Shown: positions 43,845 to 51,576 of the stretch, piece by piece
Layout: the number at the start of each line of letters is the position of its first letter
Position numbering within the stretch: position 1 is the first letter of the stretch
NCBI GenBank assembly: GCA_035570055.1
Contig: DATMLM010000053.1
Location: forward strand, 14,762-78,761
Reading direction: 5' to 3'
Source: DASRDS01 sp035570055
Lineage (GTDB): Bacteria > Gemmatimonadota > Gemmatimonadetes > Gemmatimonadales > Gemmatimonadaceae
DNA: 64,000 nt
The notes under the pieces: model-generated
Told to the model about the DNA's origin: nothing
The model's database searches: none
The model's input: only the letters and a program-made list of their open reading frames with translations
Position numbers and translations under genes: made by a program

Positions 43845-44835
43845 GGCGGAGAAAGGGGAGCTCGTAGGCGTTGTAGCTGATCCACGCGACGACGCAGCTG
43901 AGGCCAAAGGCCATGACGCCGAACGCCGGGTCGCCTTGATCCCAGCCGGAGATCTCGAGGCCGCGAATCACGAAGCGATGCAGCACGTAGAGGCCGTAGC
44001 TGTACGTTCCGAACCAACGGAGGATCGGCGATCGCAACACCACGGGCGAATACGCGAGCGCGACGATCACGAGCAGGGCACCAAGAAGGTCCCCGCTCGT
44101 GAACCCGATCGTCTCGACCCAGACGTTCGTTGGCCGCAGCCCATGGAAACGAACCGCGATCGCCGTCAGCACGAGCCCCGCGATCGCCGCCGGCCAGCGG
44201 ATCGTGCGCAGGGCGGCGGTCCGAGGCGAGAGCGCGACCAACGCACCGATCGCCAGCGCATCCATCCGGCACGGTGTCAGGCTGTAGATCGCCAGCACTG
44301 GCGCGTGACGCATCACGAGTGTCACCCGGAGCGCGATGGCGACGGCGATGGCGCCCCATGCGACGCGCGCCGCCGTGGTGTCGCGGCATCGCCAGATAAT
44401 CCACGGCCAGACGAAATAGAACTGCTCCTCGACGCAGAGCGACCAAAAGTGGCTCAACACGCCAGGGTGCGTGGAGAAATTCGCGAGATACGGCCAGAAC
44501 CACGTGAGCGCGTGGCTGGTCGAAGCCCAAGTATCCGGCGCGTCGGAGAAGAATGGGAGGTGGAAGAGCGCCGGAACGATGAGCGACAGGACGAGGGTCC
44601 CGTAATAGAGCGGGAAGATGCGGAGCGCCCGTCGCGTATAGAAAATCCTGACGCGGTCGGGACTCGCCTTCCCGTCGAGCAAGACCGTCGTGATGAGATA
44701 GCCGGAGAGGACGAAGAAGAGATCGACGCCGAGCCAACCCGCGTCGCCAATGACGTTGGGCACGAGGTGCGCCACCAGCACGAGCAGGATGGCCACGCCG
44801 CGCACGCCATCGAGCTCCGGAACCCGTTTTGTCAC
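43789..44835 (-). CDS. OafA/YrhL-type membrane acyltransferase
   Basis: The protein has 348 residues with about ten membrane segments. The family start ELDGVRGVAILLVLVAHL contains the catalytic-type R-x10-H; GVDLFFVLSGYLIT and FYTRRALRIFPLYY follow, then SLCVEEQFYFVWPW. These enzymes acetylate or succinylate cell-surface glycans or lipids. The last 19 codons overlap the convergent zinc-ribbon gene. Confidence 0.9.
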   Translation of the reverse strand: MTKRVPELDGVRGVAILLVLVAHLVPNVIGDAGWLGVDLFFVLSGYLITTVLLDGKASPDRVRIFYTRRALRIFPLYYGTLVLSLIVPALFHLPFFSDAPDTWASTSHALTWFWPYLANFSTHPGVLSHFWSLCVEEQFYFVWPWIIWRCRDTTAARVAWGAIAVAIALRVTLVMRHAPVLAIYSLTPCRMDALAIGALVALSPRTAALRTIRWPAAIAGLVLTAIAVRFHGLRPTNVWVETIGFTSGDLLGALLVIVALAYSPVVLRSPILRWFGTYSYGLYVLHRFVIRGLEISGWDQGDPAFGVMAFGLSCVVAWISYNAYELPFLRLKDARPPRHSAHAAEATT

Positions 44836-44848
44836 ATGAGAAGGACGA

Positions 44849-45814
44849 TCAAGACCGCAGGATGGCGACGATCGCGAGGAACGCGGCGCTCACTGCGATC
44901 GCTATCCCCGCCGGTCCGACGAGGTCGAGGATCTTGTGGCTGACCGGCAGTCGCTGCGCGAGCGGTGATTCGAGCGCGGCCGCGAACGCCATGCCGCTCA
45001 GAAACCCGCCGGCGTGCGCGGCGTTGTCGATGAACGCAAATCCGACGAGTCCGAGGACCGCCGTCCCGATCACGTCCCGCCACACGAGTTCCTGAAACCC
45101 GAGTGGAAATTCGTTGCGGCGCGAGTAACCGATCACCGCCAGAAATCCCAGCAAGCCCATGATGCCGCCGGAGGCGCCGACCGATGTCTTGGTGAGCAGC
45201 ATCACGCTTGCGGCGCTCCCGCAGATGGCCGTGGCGCAGAATACGACAGGAACCCACCGGCCGCGGACATGCGTCTCGACCAATCGGCCGAATGCCAAGA
45301 GCGCGCCATAGTTGAAGGCGAAGTGCATGTAGCTCACGTGTAAGAACGGTGCGGTCACCATGCGCCAGATCTCGCCGTGGCGGACGGCCGCTTTGACGAG
45401 ACCGGCCGCCGGGATCGCCTTCCGAGAGATCATCTCCGTGATGCCCACCGCGATGATGCAATGGCCCAGCAGCTGCGTGTACGGGGACGGCTGCGCGGAG
45501 AGCCACACGGCGTGGCGGCGCTGGGATATCGTTGCCTCCAGGCGATCGGGGTCGAGGGCGCGACGGGCGCGCCGTCGTGCGTCGAGGCTCGTTGCGAACC
45601 AGACGCCGACGGCGCCGACGAGGAAGACAGGGAGCGAGCCTGGGTGCCGGTAGTATCCTCCCGCGAAGACGATCGCCAAGGCGGCGGCGAAGACGGCTCC
45701 CGTGATCGCGAGTTGGCGCGTCGCGAGGCTCGTCGCGCGGGACCGGAGTGCGTCGTGCAGCCGCGGCACCTCTTCCGGGACGACGAGATGCGGTGACGCC
45801 GGCGTCCAGACCAT
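44849..45814 (-). CDS. Rhomboid-family intramembrane serine protease
   Basis: Start is uncertain: ATG 45814 gives 321 residues, but GTG 45847 (with GAGAAG upstream) or TTG 45871 would add residues that also look coding. Six or more membrane segments surround the rhomboid signatures: HVSYMHFAFNYGALLAFG, the catalytic serine in VGASGGIMGLLG and the histidine in DNAAHAGGFLSG. Two hydrophobic helices precede the core. Rhomboids cleave membrane-protein segments; the substrate is unknown. It is 13 bases upstream of the acyltransferase gene. Confidence 0.85.
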   Translation of the reverse strand: MVWTPASPHLVVPEEVPRLHDALRSRATSLATRQLAITGAVFAAALAIVFAGGYYRHPGSLPVFLVGAVGVWFATSLDARRRARRALDPDRLEATISQRRHAVWLSAQPSPYTQLLGHCIIAVGITEMISRKAIPAAGLVKAAVRHGEIWRMVTAPFLHVSYMHFAFNYGALLAFGRLVETHVRGRWVPVVFCATAICGSAASVMLLTKTSVGASGGIMGLLGFLAVIGYSRRNEFPLGFQELVWRDVIGTAVLGLVGFAFIDNAAHAGGFLSGMAFAAALESPLAQRLPVSHKILDLVGPAGIAIAVSAAFLAIVAILRS

Positions 45815-45967
45815 GAGCACGGAAGAATCCGTACCGCACTTCGTCACGAGGAACTTCTCGGAGCAAGACAAGGTCTGCGTCTTGTCGACGTAGCCGTATG
45901 ACGCGGAGCGTGGCCGTTTCGTCGTCAGTTGTGCCGGGTCATCCCATGGACGCATGGGGAAAAATGA

Positions 45968-45973
45968 TATATT
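45968..45973 (+). promoter_or_regulatory. Possible -10 element for a leaderless transcript
   Basis: TATATT lies six bases upstream of the GTG at 45980. A start 7-8 bases downstream of this element would coincide with the start codon. No ribosome-binding site precedes the GTG. No good -35 is seen. Confidence 0.3.
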
Positions 45974-45979
45974 CGGCGC

Positions 45980-46933
45980 GTGAAATGCGCGCTCTTGCTG
46001 TTCCCATTCGCGCTGGCCGCGCAGGCGCCGCGACGGCCGCTGGCCGAGCTCCCGATTCGCGCTCGCATCGCGGTGCCGGCGTCCGCGGATTGGATAGCCA
46101 CGGGCCTTGGCGCGCTGTGGGTCGTGAACTACAAGCCGGACCGCGTCTCGCGAATCGACCCGACGACCGGGCGCGTGGTTGCGGACATCCCGCTCGCCTC
46201 CAAGGCCTGCCTCGGCATCGTCATCGCCTTGGACCGCGTGTGGATCCCCACATGCGGCGACAGCGCGATGAACGCGATCGACCCCTCGACGAACCGCGTC
46301 GTCGCGCGCTGGCGATTGCCCATTGCGCCCGGCCGCGAAGGATCGTTTGCGTTTAGCGATGGCAGCTTCTGGGTTCCCGCGAACACGCCCGATACGACAT
46401 CATCTGAGCTCGCGCGCGTGGATGCACGCTCGGGTCGCATCGTGCGCCGAATACGCGTCAGCGCGCGGTCCGACGTCGTCGTGGCCGGGTTCGGAGCGCT
46501 CTGGATCGCGAGCAGTGCGACGGATACCGTCTTGCGGATCGACCCGTTGCGCGAGACGATCGTCGCGCGGATCGCCGTGGGCCCGTCGCCAAAATTCATG
46601 ACCGTTGGCTCGGGCGCGCTATGGGTGCAGAACCGACGGGACGGATCGGTCTCGCGCGTCGACCCGGCCACGAATCGCGAGGTGGCCCGCATCGAGGCGC
46701 ACGCGCCGACCGAGTGGGGCGACATCGCCGCGGGCGAGGGCGCGATCTGGTTGGCCGTCGACGGCACGCCGGTCACCCGCATCGACCCACGCACGAATCG
46801 CGTGTCCGACCAGTTCGTGGGCGGCAGTGGTGCGGATGCGATCCGCGTGGGCTTTGGCGCGCTATGGGTCGCCGATCACGAGCACGGCGAAGTGTGGCAG
46901 GTGGATGTGCGACAACTGACCAGGAGGCGGTGA
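45980..46933 (+). CDS. Secreted YncE/Vgb-like beta-propeller protein
   Basis: The protein has 317 residues, starting at GTG 45980 with a short signal peptide (LLLFPFALAAQA). The body repeats a roughly 45-residue module, about six times: A-x-GLGALWVVN-x-x-x-D-x-VSRIDP-T-x-R-VVA-x-I, the pattern of NHL/Vgb-type propellers. No catalytic residue is evident, so it is probably a binding scaffold. It is translationally coupled (TGATG) to the miniature OB-fold gene. Confidence 0.78.
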   Translation: MKCALLLFPFALAAQAPRRPLAELPIRARIAVPASADWIATGLGALWVVNYKPDRVSRIDPTTGRVVADIPLASKACLGIVIALDRVWIPTCGDSAMNAIDPSTNRVVARWRLPIAPGREGSFAFSDGSFWVPANTPDTTSSELARVDARSGRIVRRIRVSARSDVVVAGFGALWIASSATDTVLRIDPLRETIVARIAVGPSPKFMTVGSGALWVQNRRDGSVSRVDPATNREVARIEAHAPTEWGDIAAGEGAIWLAVDGTPVTRIDPRTNRVSDQFVGGSGADAIRVGFGALWVADHEHGEVWQVDVRQLTRRR

Positions 46934-47145
46934 TGCGACAGCTCTTCGGCGTCTACATCGGGCAGGCGGTCGGCGGCGGCGATCCGGACCGGCTGAGTCG
47001 AGTCAGGGTGAGCGTCCCCTCGCTCGCTGTCGGACCGGTGTGGGCCCGCGTGTGCACAAGTGCGGCAGGCCGCGCGACCGGAGAGGTCGTGGTCGGCTTC
47101 GAGGCCGGCGACGCATCGCGGCCGATCGTGCTGGGTTTTCTGTAA
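46933..47145 (+). CDS. Miniature Gp5/VgrG-type OB-fold protein
   Basis: The product is only 70 residues. It begins FGVYIGQAVGGGDPDRLSRV, then VSVPSL, WARV, and ends with GFEAGDASRPIVLGFL. This follows the hub OB-fold of phage gpV/Gp5 and VgrG (FGKYRG-x-V-x-N-x-DP-x-x-x-GR-x-x-V-x-VP ... FE-x-GD-x-x-x-P-x-x-x-G). A short loop normally present (PP-x-G) is missing and no spike follows. AGGAGG lies six bases before the ATG, which overlaps the propeller stop. No other tail, T6SS or eCIS gene is nearby. Confidence 0.65.
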   Translation: MRQLFGVYIGQAVGGGDPDRLSRVRVSVPSLAVGPVWARVCTSAAGRATGEVVVGFEAGDASRPIVLGFL

Positions 47146-47149
47146 CCCG

Positions 47150-49552
47150 TTAAGAAGACAGGGCGGCGACCGGGCTGACGCGCGTCGTGCGGAGGGAAGG
47201 GATAATTGCCGCCACGAGCGCAACCACGACGAACGTGAGCGCGGCGCCGATGAAAATCAGGGGATTGTGTGGGCTCACGCCGAGGAATAAGGCCGAGAGC
47301 GCGCGCGTGAGCATCCATGCCGCGCTCGAGCCCACCAGGATACCGACGGCGGTCAATTCGAGCGCGCGTCGGACCACGCCGCCGACGAGTCGGGAGTAGC
47401 TGGCGCCGAGCGCGAGCCGGACGGCCATCTCGCGTTGTCGTTGGCCGACGATATAGGCCAGGACGCTGTAGATCCCGACGATCCCGAGGACGAGCGCGAC
47501 GACCGCGAAGAGCGAGGCGAGGAAGCTCGAGAATCGCGTCAGGCCGACGGACTGCATCATGATCTCATCCATCGTCTCGACATCCGAGACCGGCACCGAC
47601 GGATCCAAATCGGCGACCGTCGCGGTGACGATACGCGCCAGCGCCTTGGGGTTGCCGCGCGCCCGCACCTCCACGTGGGACGTGACCGGGCTGCGTTGCT
47701 CGATGGAGATGTAGATCCCAGGCGCCGCATCGGCGGCGAGCCCGGAGCTCTTGATCGACGCGACGACGCCTACGATCTCGAGGGTGTCGTGGTCACTGTA
47801 CCACGACACGCGACGACCGATCGGATCGCGGCCCGCGAAGTATCGCTGGACCAACACGTCGTTCACGATGCCGATGTGCCTCGACCGCGAATCATCGATC
47901 GGCAGAAACGTGCGGCCGTGCAGGAGCTTGATACCCATGGTACGGAAGTAGTCGCCGTTCACCCCCTCGACGGTCGCGGTCGGGGCTTGTCGCGGGTCCG
48001 GCGGCGGATCGCCAAGAATCGTGAACGGCTCCGAGACCTGGCTCCTCGATTGTGCTGGCAGCGCGCCGCTCTCGCTGGCGGACGCGATCTCGGGGCGGGC
48101 TGCCAGGCGTTCCAGGAGGTCCGTGAAGAACTGGTGGCGTTTTTCCCGGTCCTGATACGACACTCTCGAAAGCGTCACCCGCGCGGTCAGGACGCCCGCC
48201 GGCCGAAATCCCGGATCCATCCGCTCGAAGTGCACGAATCCCGCGACCAGCAGCCCGGCTCCGGTCAGCAACACCAGAGCTATCGAGATCTGCAGCACGG
48301 CGAGGCCGTCCTGCAGCCGATGCTGCTGCGCCGATCCCGTTCCGCGTCCGCCTTCTTTGAGCCTGGCCGCGAGCGAGCCACGGGAAACGTGCCAGGCGGG
48401 AAACAGGCCGAAGACGAACACGGTGGCGATCGACGCGAGCGCGCAGAACGCGACGACGCGGACATCGATGCCGACCTCGGCGAGCCGCGGCAGCGTCGCC
48501 GGCGCCAGGGCCCGCAGCGCGCGGACACCCCCATACGCGACGGCGACGCCGAGGGCGCCGGCCACGAGGCTCAGCAGCGTCGCCTCGTTCGCGAGATCGC
48601 GGATGAGTCGTCCGCGGGTGGCCCCCAGCGCCGTCCGCACGGCCAATTCCCGCTCGCGCGCGAGGCAGCGAACGAGGAAGAGGTTCGCGAGGTTCGCGGC
48701 GCCGATCACGAGCACGCAGGCCGCCGCCGCGAGCAGCATGATGAGCGCGGGGCGCACGGGCCCGAAGGTCGCGTCGAGCAGTGGCGTGGCCACGATGGAC
48801 CAGTGCGTGTCGTCCTTCGGATGGTCGAGCGCGAGGCGATCGGCGACCGTGGCGAGCTCCTGGCGCGCGCCCTGGAGCGTGACGCCCGGCGCGAGCCGGC
48901 CATAGACATCGAGATACCGGTAGCCGAAGTCGGTGTTCTCGTCCGGCTCGAAGTAGATCAGCGTCCACATGTCGGCGCGGCCCGGAAGTCCGGGTGGCAT
49001 CACGCCGACGATCGTGTACGTATGGCGTGGCGTCTTACGCGCGTCGTTCCCGTTATCGAGCGCGAGCTGCTGGCCGATGACCGATGCCGCGCCGCCGAAC
49101 CGCCGTTGCCAGTATGCGTGGCTGATGACGACCTCATTCGGTCCGCTCGTATCTGCCGCGAGCGCGCGCCCCAGAACGGGCGTCACGCCGAGCACCTGGA
49201 AATAGTTCGCGGTCACGGCGAGCGCATCGACACGCTCGGCGTCATGCGCCCGGGTCACCGTGAACCACAACTCGGCGCAGCAGGTGGCGGCGAGTCCCGT
49301 GAAACTTCGGTTCTGGGCCGCCCACACGAAGTAGTTCGCCGCGGCTACCGTCGCCCGGGGCTGATGCAGTCCGTCGTTGCGCTCGTTGAGCACCAGGACC
49401 CGGTCCGGGTCCCGGTAAGGGAAGGCCTTGAGCAGCACGCCGTCCACGACGCTGAAGACGGACGCCGTCGCGCCAATCGCGATCGCCAGTGTGAGCGTGG
49501 CAGCGATCGTGAACATCGGCGTGGCGCGCAGTCGGCGAAGCGCGTGTCGCAT
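47150..49552 (-). CDS. ADOP-type ABC permease (MacB/FtsX domains)
   Basis: The protein has 800 residues from ATG 49552. Architecture is of the ADOP family: an initial helix (FTIAATLTLAIAIGATASVFSVVDGVLL), a MacB_PCD periplasmic domain, an FtsX domain near 280-400, and a second PCD-FtsX pair to the end. Motifs VLNERN, AALGATRGRLIRDL-like coupling helices and a final GVSPHNP are typical. Such permeases export peptides or lipoproteins or act in mechanotransmission; the partner ATPase is not adjacent. Its start lies two bases after the end of tRNA-Gln. Confidence 0.88.
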   Translation of the reverse strand: MRHALRRLRATPMFTIAATLTLAIAIGATASVFSVVDGVLLKAFPYRDPDRVLVLNERNDGLHQPRATVAAANYFVWAAQNRSFTGLAATCCAELWFTVTRAHDAERVDALAVTANYFQVLGVTPVLGRALAADTSGPNEVVISHAYWQRRFGGAASVIGQQLALDNGNDARKTPRHTYTIVGVMPPGLPGRADMWTLIYFEPDENTDFGYRYLDVYGRLAPGVTLQGARQELATVADRLALDHPKDDTHWSIVATPLLDATFGPVRPALIMLLAAAACVLVIGAANLANLFLVRCLARERELAVRTALGATRGRLIRDLANEATLLSLVAGALGVAVAYGGVRALRALAPATLPRLAEVGIDVRVVAFCALASIATVFVFGLFPAWHVSRGSLAARLKEGGRGTGSAQQHRLQDGLAVLQISIALVLLTGAGLLVAGFVHFERMDPGFRPAGVLTARVTLSRVSYQDREKRHQFFTDLLERLAARPEIASASESGALPAQSRSQVSEPFTILGDPPPDPRQAPTATVEGVNGDYFRTMGIKLLHGRTFLPIDDSRSRHIGIVNDVLVQRYFAGRDPIGRRVSWYSDHDTLEIVGVVASIKSSGLAADAAPGIYISIEQRSPVTSHVEVRARGNPKALARIVTATVADLDPSVPVSDVETMDEIMMQSVGLTRFSSFLASLFAVVALVLGIVGIYSVLAYIVGQRQREMAVRLALGASYSRLVGGVVRRALELTAVGILVGSSAAWMLTRALSALFLGVSPHNPLIFIGAALTFVVVALVAAIIPSLRTTRVSPVAALSS

Positions 49553-49554
49553 TA

Positions 49555-49625
49555 TTGCCCCTGGTGGATTCGAACCACCATTCCCAGATCCAAAGTCTGG
49601 TGTCCTGCCATTGGACGAAGGGGCA
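49555..49625 (-). tRNA. tRNA-Gln (anticodon UUG)
   Basis: The minus strand folds into a full cloverleaf. The acceptor TGCCCCT/AGGGGCA has seven pairs, the D stem GTCC/GGAC four, and the anticodon stem CCAGA/TCTGG five, with loop CTTTGGA giving anticodon UUG. The T stem is GGTGG/CCACC with loop TTCGAAT. The discriminator is A and CCA is not encoded. It lies 29 bases downstream of ispE and two bases before the permease start codon. Confidence 0.95.
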
Positions 49626-49654
49626 GTCGAGCGTGCCCCCAAAATATAACTGTC

Positions 49655-50566
49655 CTAGTCGTCGATAATCTGCACGGGCGCCACGCGCAGCGCGGTGGCG
49701 GTCGTCAGGGCCGTGGCGGGGGCAGGCAGATCCTTCGCGACGGACCAGGGCGCGATGCCATCGGCCAAGACCGCGAAGACCGTTGCACCCGAGCCACTCA
49801 TGCGAGTGAACTCGACACCCTTGGTGGATGAAAGAAAGCCGATCGCTTCGCCAATCTCCGGATGGCGTTCGGTCACGACTTTCTCGAAATCATTCGACGC
49901 GAGCGGCGCGAGCGCGTCCCAGGCGCGGAAGGCGTTCAAGGGAAGCACGCGCGGGATGGGTTGCGCCGAGGATGCGCGCGTGGCGGCGAGCCACGAATAG
50001 GCATCCGCGGTCGGCACGCCGAACGGCATCGTCGCCAGCACGACTGGCCGTTCGGGAAGCGGCGGCAACGGCAAGATGCGCTCACCGCGACCCCAGGCCA
50101 ATGCCAGCGGGGAACGCAGGGTCAGGAATGGCACGTCGGCGCCGAGCGACAGAGCGAGTGATAAGACCTCATCGCGCGTCGGTGGTTTCGGGTCGAGCGT
50201 GGCGAGCACTCGCAGGACGGCGCCCGCATCGGCGCTGCCGCCGCCCAAGCCGCCGCCGACCGGGATGCGCTTCTCGATCTCGATGCGGAAGCCCGCCGGC
50301 CAACCGCGCGCATCCGCGTACGCGACCGCGGCACGGAACGCGAGGTTGCGACCGGCCGGTCCGACGTCGGCGCCGCGGCAGTCGATGGTGCGGATGCCGC
50401 CCATCCGCGCCGGTTGCGTGTGCACGACCACGTCATCGGCCAACGCGAGCCGGCAAAACGCGGTCTCGAGCTGGTGATACCCGCTCTTTTCCCGCGCCAG
50501 AATGTGCAGGAACAGATTGACCTTTGCCTGCGCGGTCACACGCGCGGAGCGGGGTCGGGCGCTCAT
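49655..50566 (-). CDS. ispE: 4-diphosphocytidyl-2-C-methyl-D-erythritol kinase
   Basis: This 303-residue GHMP kinase phosphorylates CDP-ME in the MEP pathway to isoprenoids. The N-terminal AQAKVNLFLHIL-x-x-x-x-x-GYH is the family start, the ATP loop is PVGGGLGGGSADAGAVL, and the C-terminal MSGSGATVFA is the third GHMP motif. The start ATG 50566 overlaps the stop of the upstream membrane gene (ATGA). tRNA-Gln follows directly. Confidence 0.95.
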   Translation of the reverse strand: MSARPRSARVTAQAKVNLFLHILAREKSGYHQLETAFCRLALADDVVVHTQPARMGGIRTIDCRGADVGPAGRNLAFRAAVAYADARGWPAGFRIEIEKRIPVGGGLGGGSADAGAVLRVLATLDPKPPTRDEVLSLALSLGADVPFLTLRSPLALAWGRGERILPLPPLPERPVVLATMPFGVPTADAYSWLAATRASSAQPIPRVLPLNAFRAWDALAPLASNDFEKVVTERHPEIGEAIGFLSSTKGVEFTRMSGSGATVFAVLADGIAPWSVAKDLPAPATALTTATALRVAPVQIIDD

Positions 50567-51570
50567 GCCGCTTCGACGGCCTTCACGTCTTTGAGGTGCA
50601 CTCCCATCCGGATGAAGTACCACGCGCCAATGATCGTGATCGGCGCGAAGGAGAGGAGATGGTAGCCGATCGCCCAGGCGGTCGCTTGCGCCTTCGGGAT
50701 GCCATACAGCCCGAGCCCGAGGACGCCGAAGAACTCGAACACACCGAAGAAGCCGGGAGCCGCTGGTGCGGCCACGCCGATCGCGATCACGCCCTGCAAG
50801 AAGAGCGCGGCGCCGAACGGCACATGAATGCCCACGGCAAAAAATCCGAGCCAGAACGCGAGTCCGTTGCAGAGCCAATGCAGCACGGCCCAGAAGAGCA
50901 CGATCGCGAATCGCACGGGGCTGCGGAGCACGCTCAAGCCCTGCGCGAAGTCGGTCAGCGCCTTTCGCCCTGGCTCCTCCAGCTTTGGCGCGACCTTCCG
51001 CGCGAACGCCTCGTACGCGCCAATGAGCCACTTCGGGAAGTACACGATGCTGTACAAGATCACCGCGAGGACGGCGAGCAGAATCGTTCCCACGATCGCC
51101 ACGCGCGTGGTGGAGACATCGCCCACTCTCGCCCCTTTGGGAAACGACGGCAACAGCATCGCGATGACCGTCAGCATCAGCACGACGAACGCGTCGAACA
51201 GCCGATCGACCGCGAGGGATGCCAGCGCGGCCGAGAAGGGAACCTTCGGCTCTTCCTTGGTGAGCGCGTACCCGCGGGCGAATTCGCCGACCCGCGCGGG
51301 GACGACGTTGTTCACCATCATGCCGATCGCCGTTGCGCGCCAGAGTGACCAGTACGGGAGCCGAGGCGCGACCGGGTCGAGAATCGGCCGCCACCGGATC
51401 GCGCGCAACGGCACACAGATCGTGGCCGTGATCGATGCCGCCGCGAACAGCAGCAGGTTCGAGGAGCGGAGCACGGCCCAGACTTGCGACAGCGGGATCT
51501 GAGACAGCACCCACGCGAGCAGTCCCGCACTCAGGACAATGCCCAGCGCGCCGCGCCAATCCAACTTCAT
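50563..51570 (-). CDS. YbhN/UPF0104 (lysylphosphatidylglycerol-synthase-TM-like) membrane protein
   Basis: The protein has 335 residues with about eight transmembrane helices. Family blocks: RAIRWRPIL, NNVVPARVGEFARGYAL near 88-104, LASLAVDRLFDAFVVL, and the later GVIAIGVAAPAAPGFFGVFE. These flippase-like proteins are linked to lipid transport or aminoacylated lipids; no MprF catalytic domain is fused here. It overlaps ispE by four bases and lies six bases after the Hpt-like gene. Confidence 0.82.
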   Translation of the reverse strand: MKLDWRGALGIVLSAGLLAWVLSQIPLSQVWAVLRSSNLLLFAAASITATICVPLRAIRWRPILDPVAPRLPYWSLWRATAIGMMVNNVVPARVGEFARGYALTKEEPKVPFSAALASLAVDRLFDAFVVLMLTVIAMLLPSFPKGARVGDVSTTRVAIVGTILLAVLAVILYSIVYFPKWLIGAYEAFARKVAPKLEEPGRKALTDFAQGLSVLRSPVRFAIVLFWAVLHWLCNGLAFWLGFFAVGIHVPFGAALFLQGVIAIGVAAPAAPGFFGVFEFFGVLGLGLYGIPKAQATAWAIGYHLLSFAPITIIGAWYFIRMGVHLKDVKAVEAA

Positions 51571-51576
51571 TTCGGC

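Noticed and set aside
47435..49831. A nearly 800-codon open frame on the plus strand
   Set aside because: It lies opposite the ADOP permease, is rich in R, D, G and H and shows no domain; it is a shadow frame caused by high GC at third codon positions.
50567..51559. Extension of the ispE frame upstream to 51559, suggesting a fusion protein
   Set aside because: The extra 331 codons are arginine-rich and overlie the YbhN-type gene in another frame; ispE homology begins at ATG 50566.
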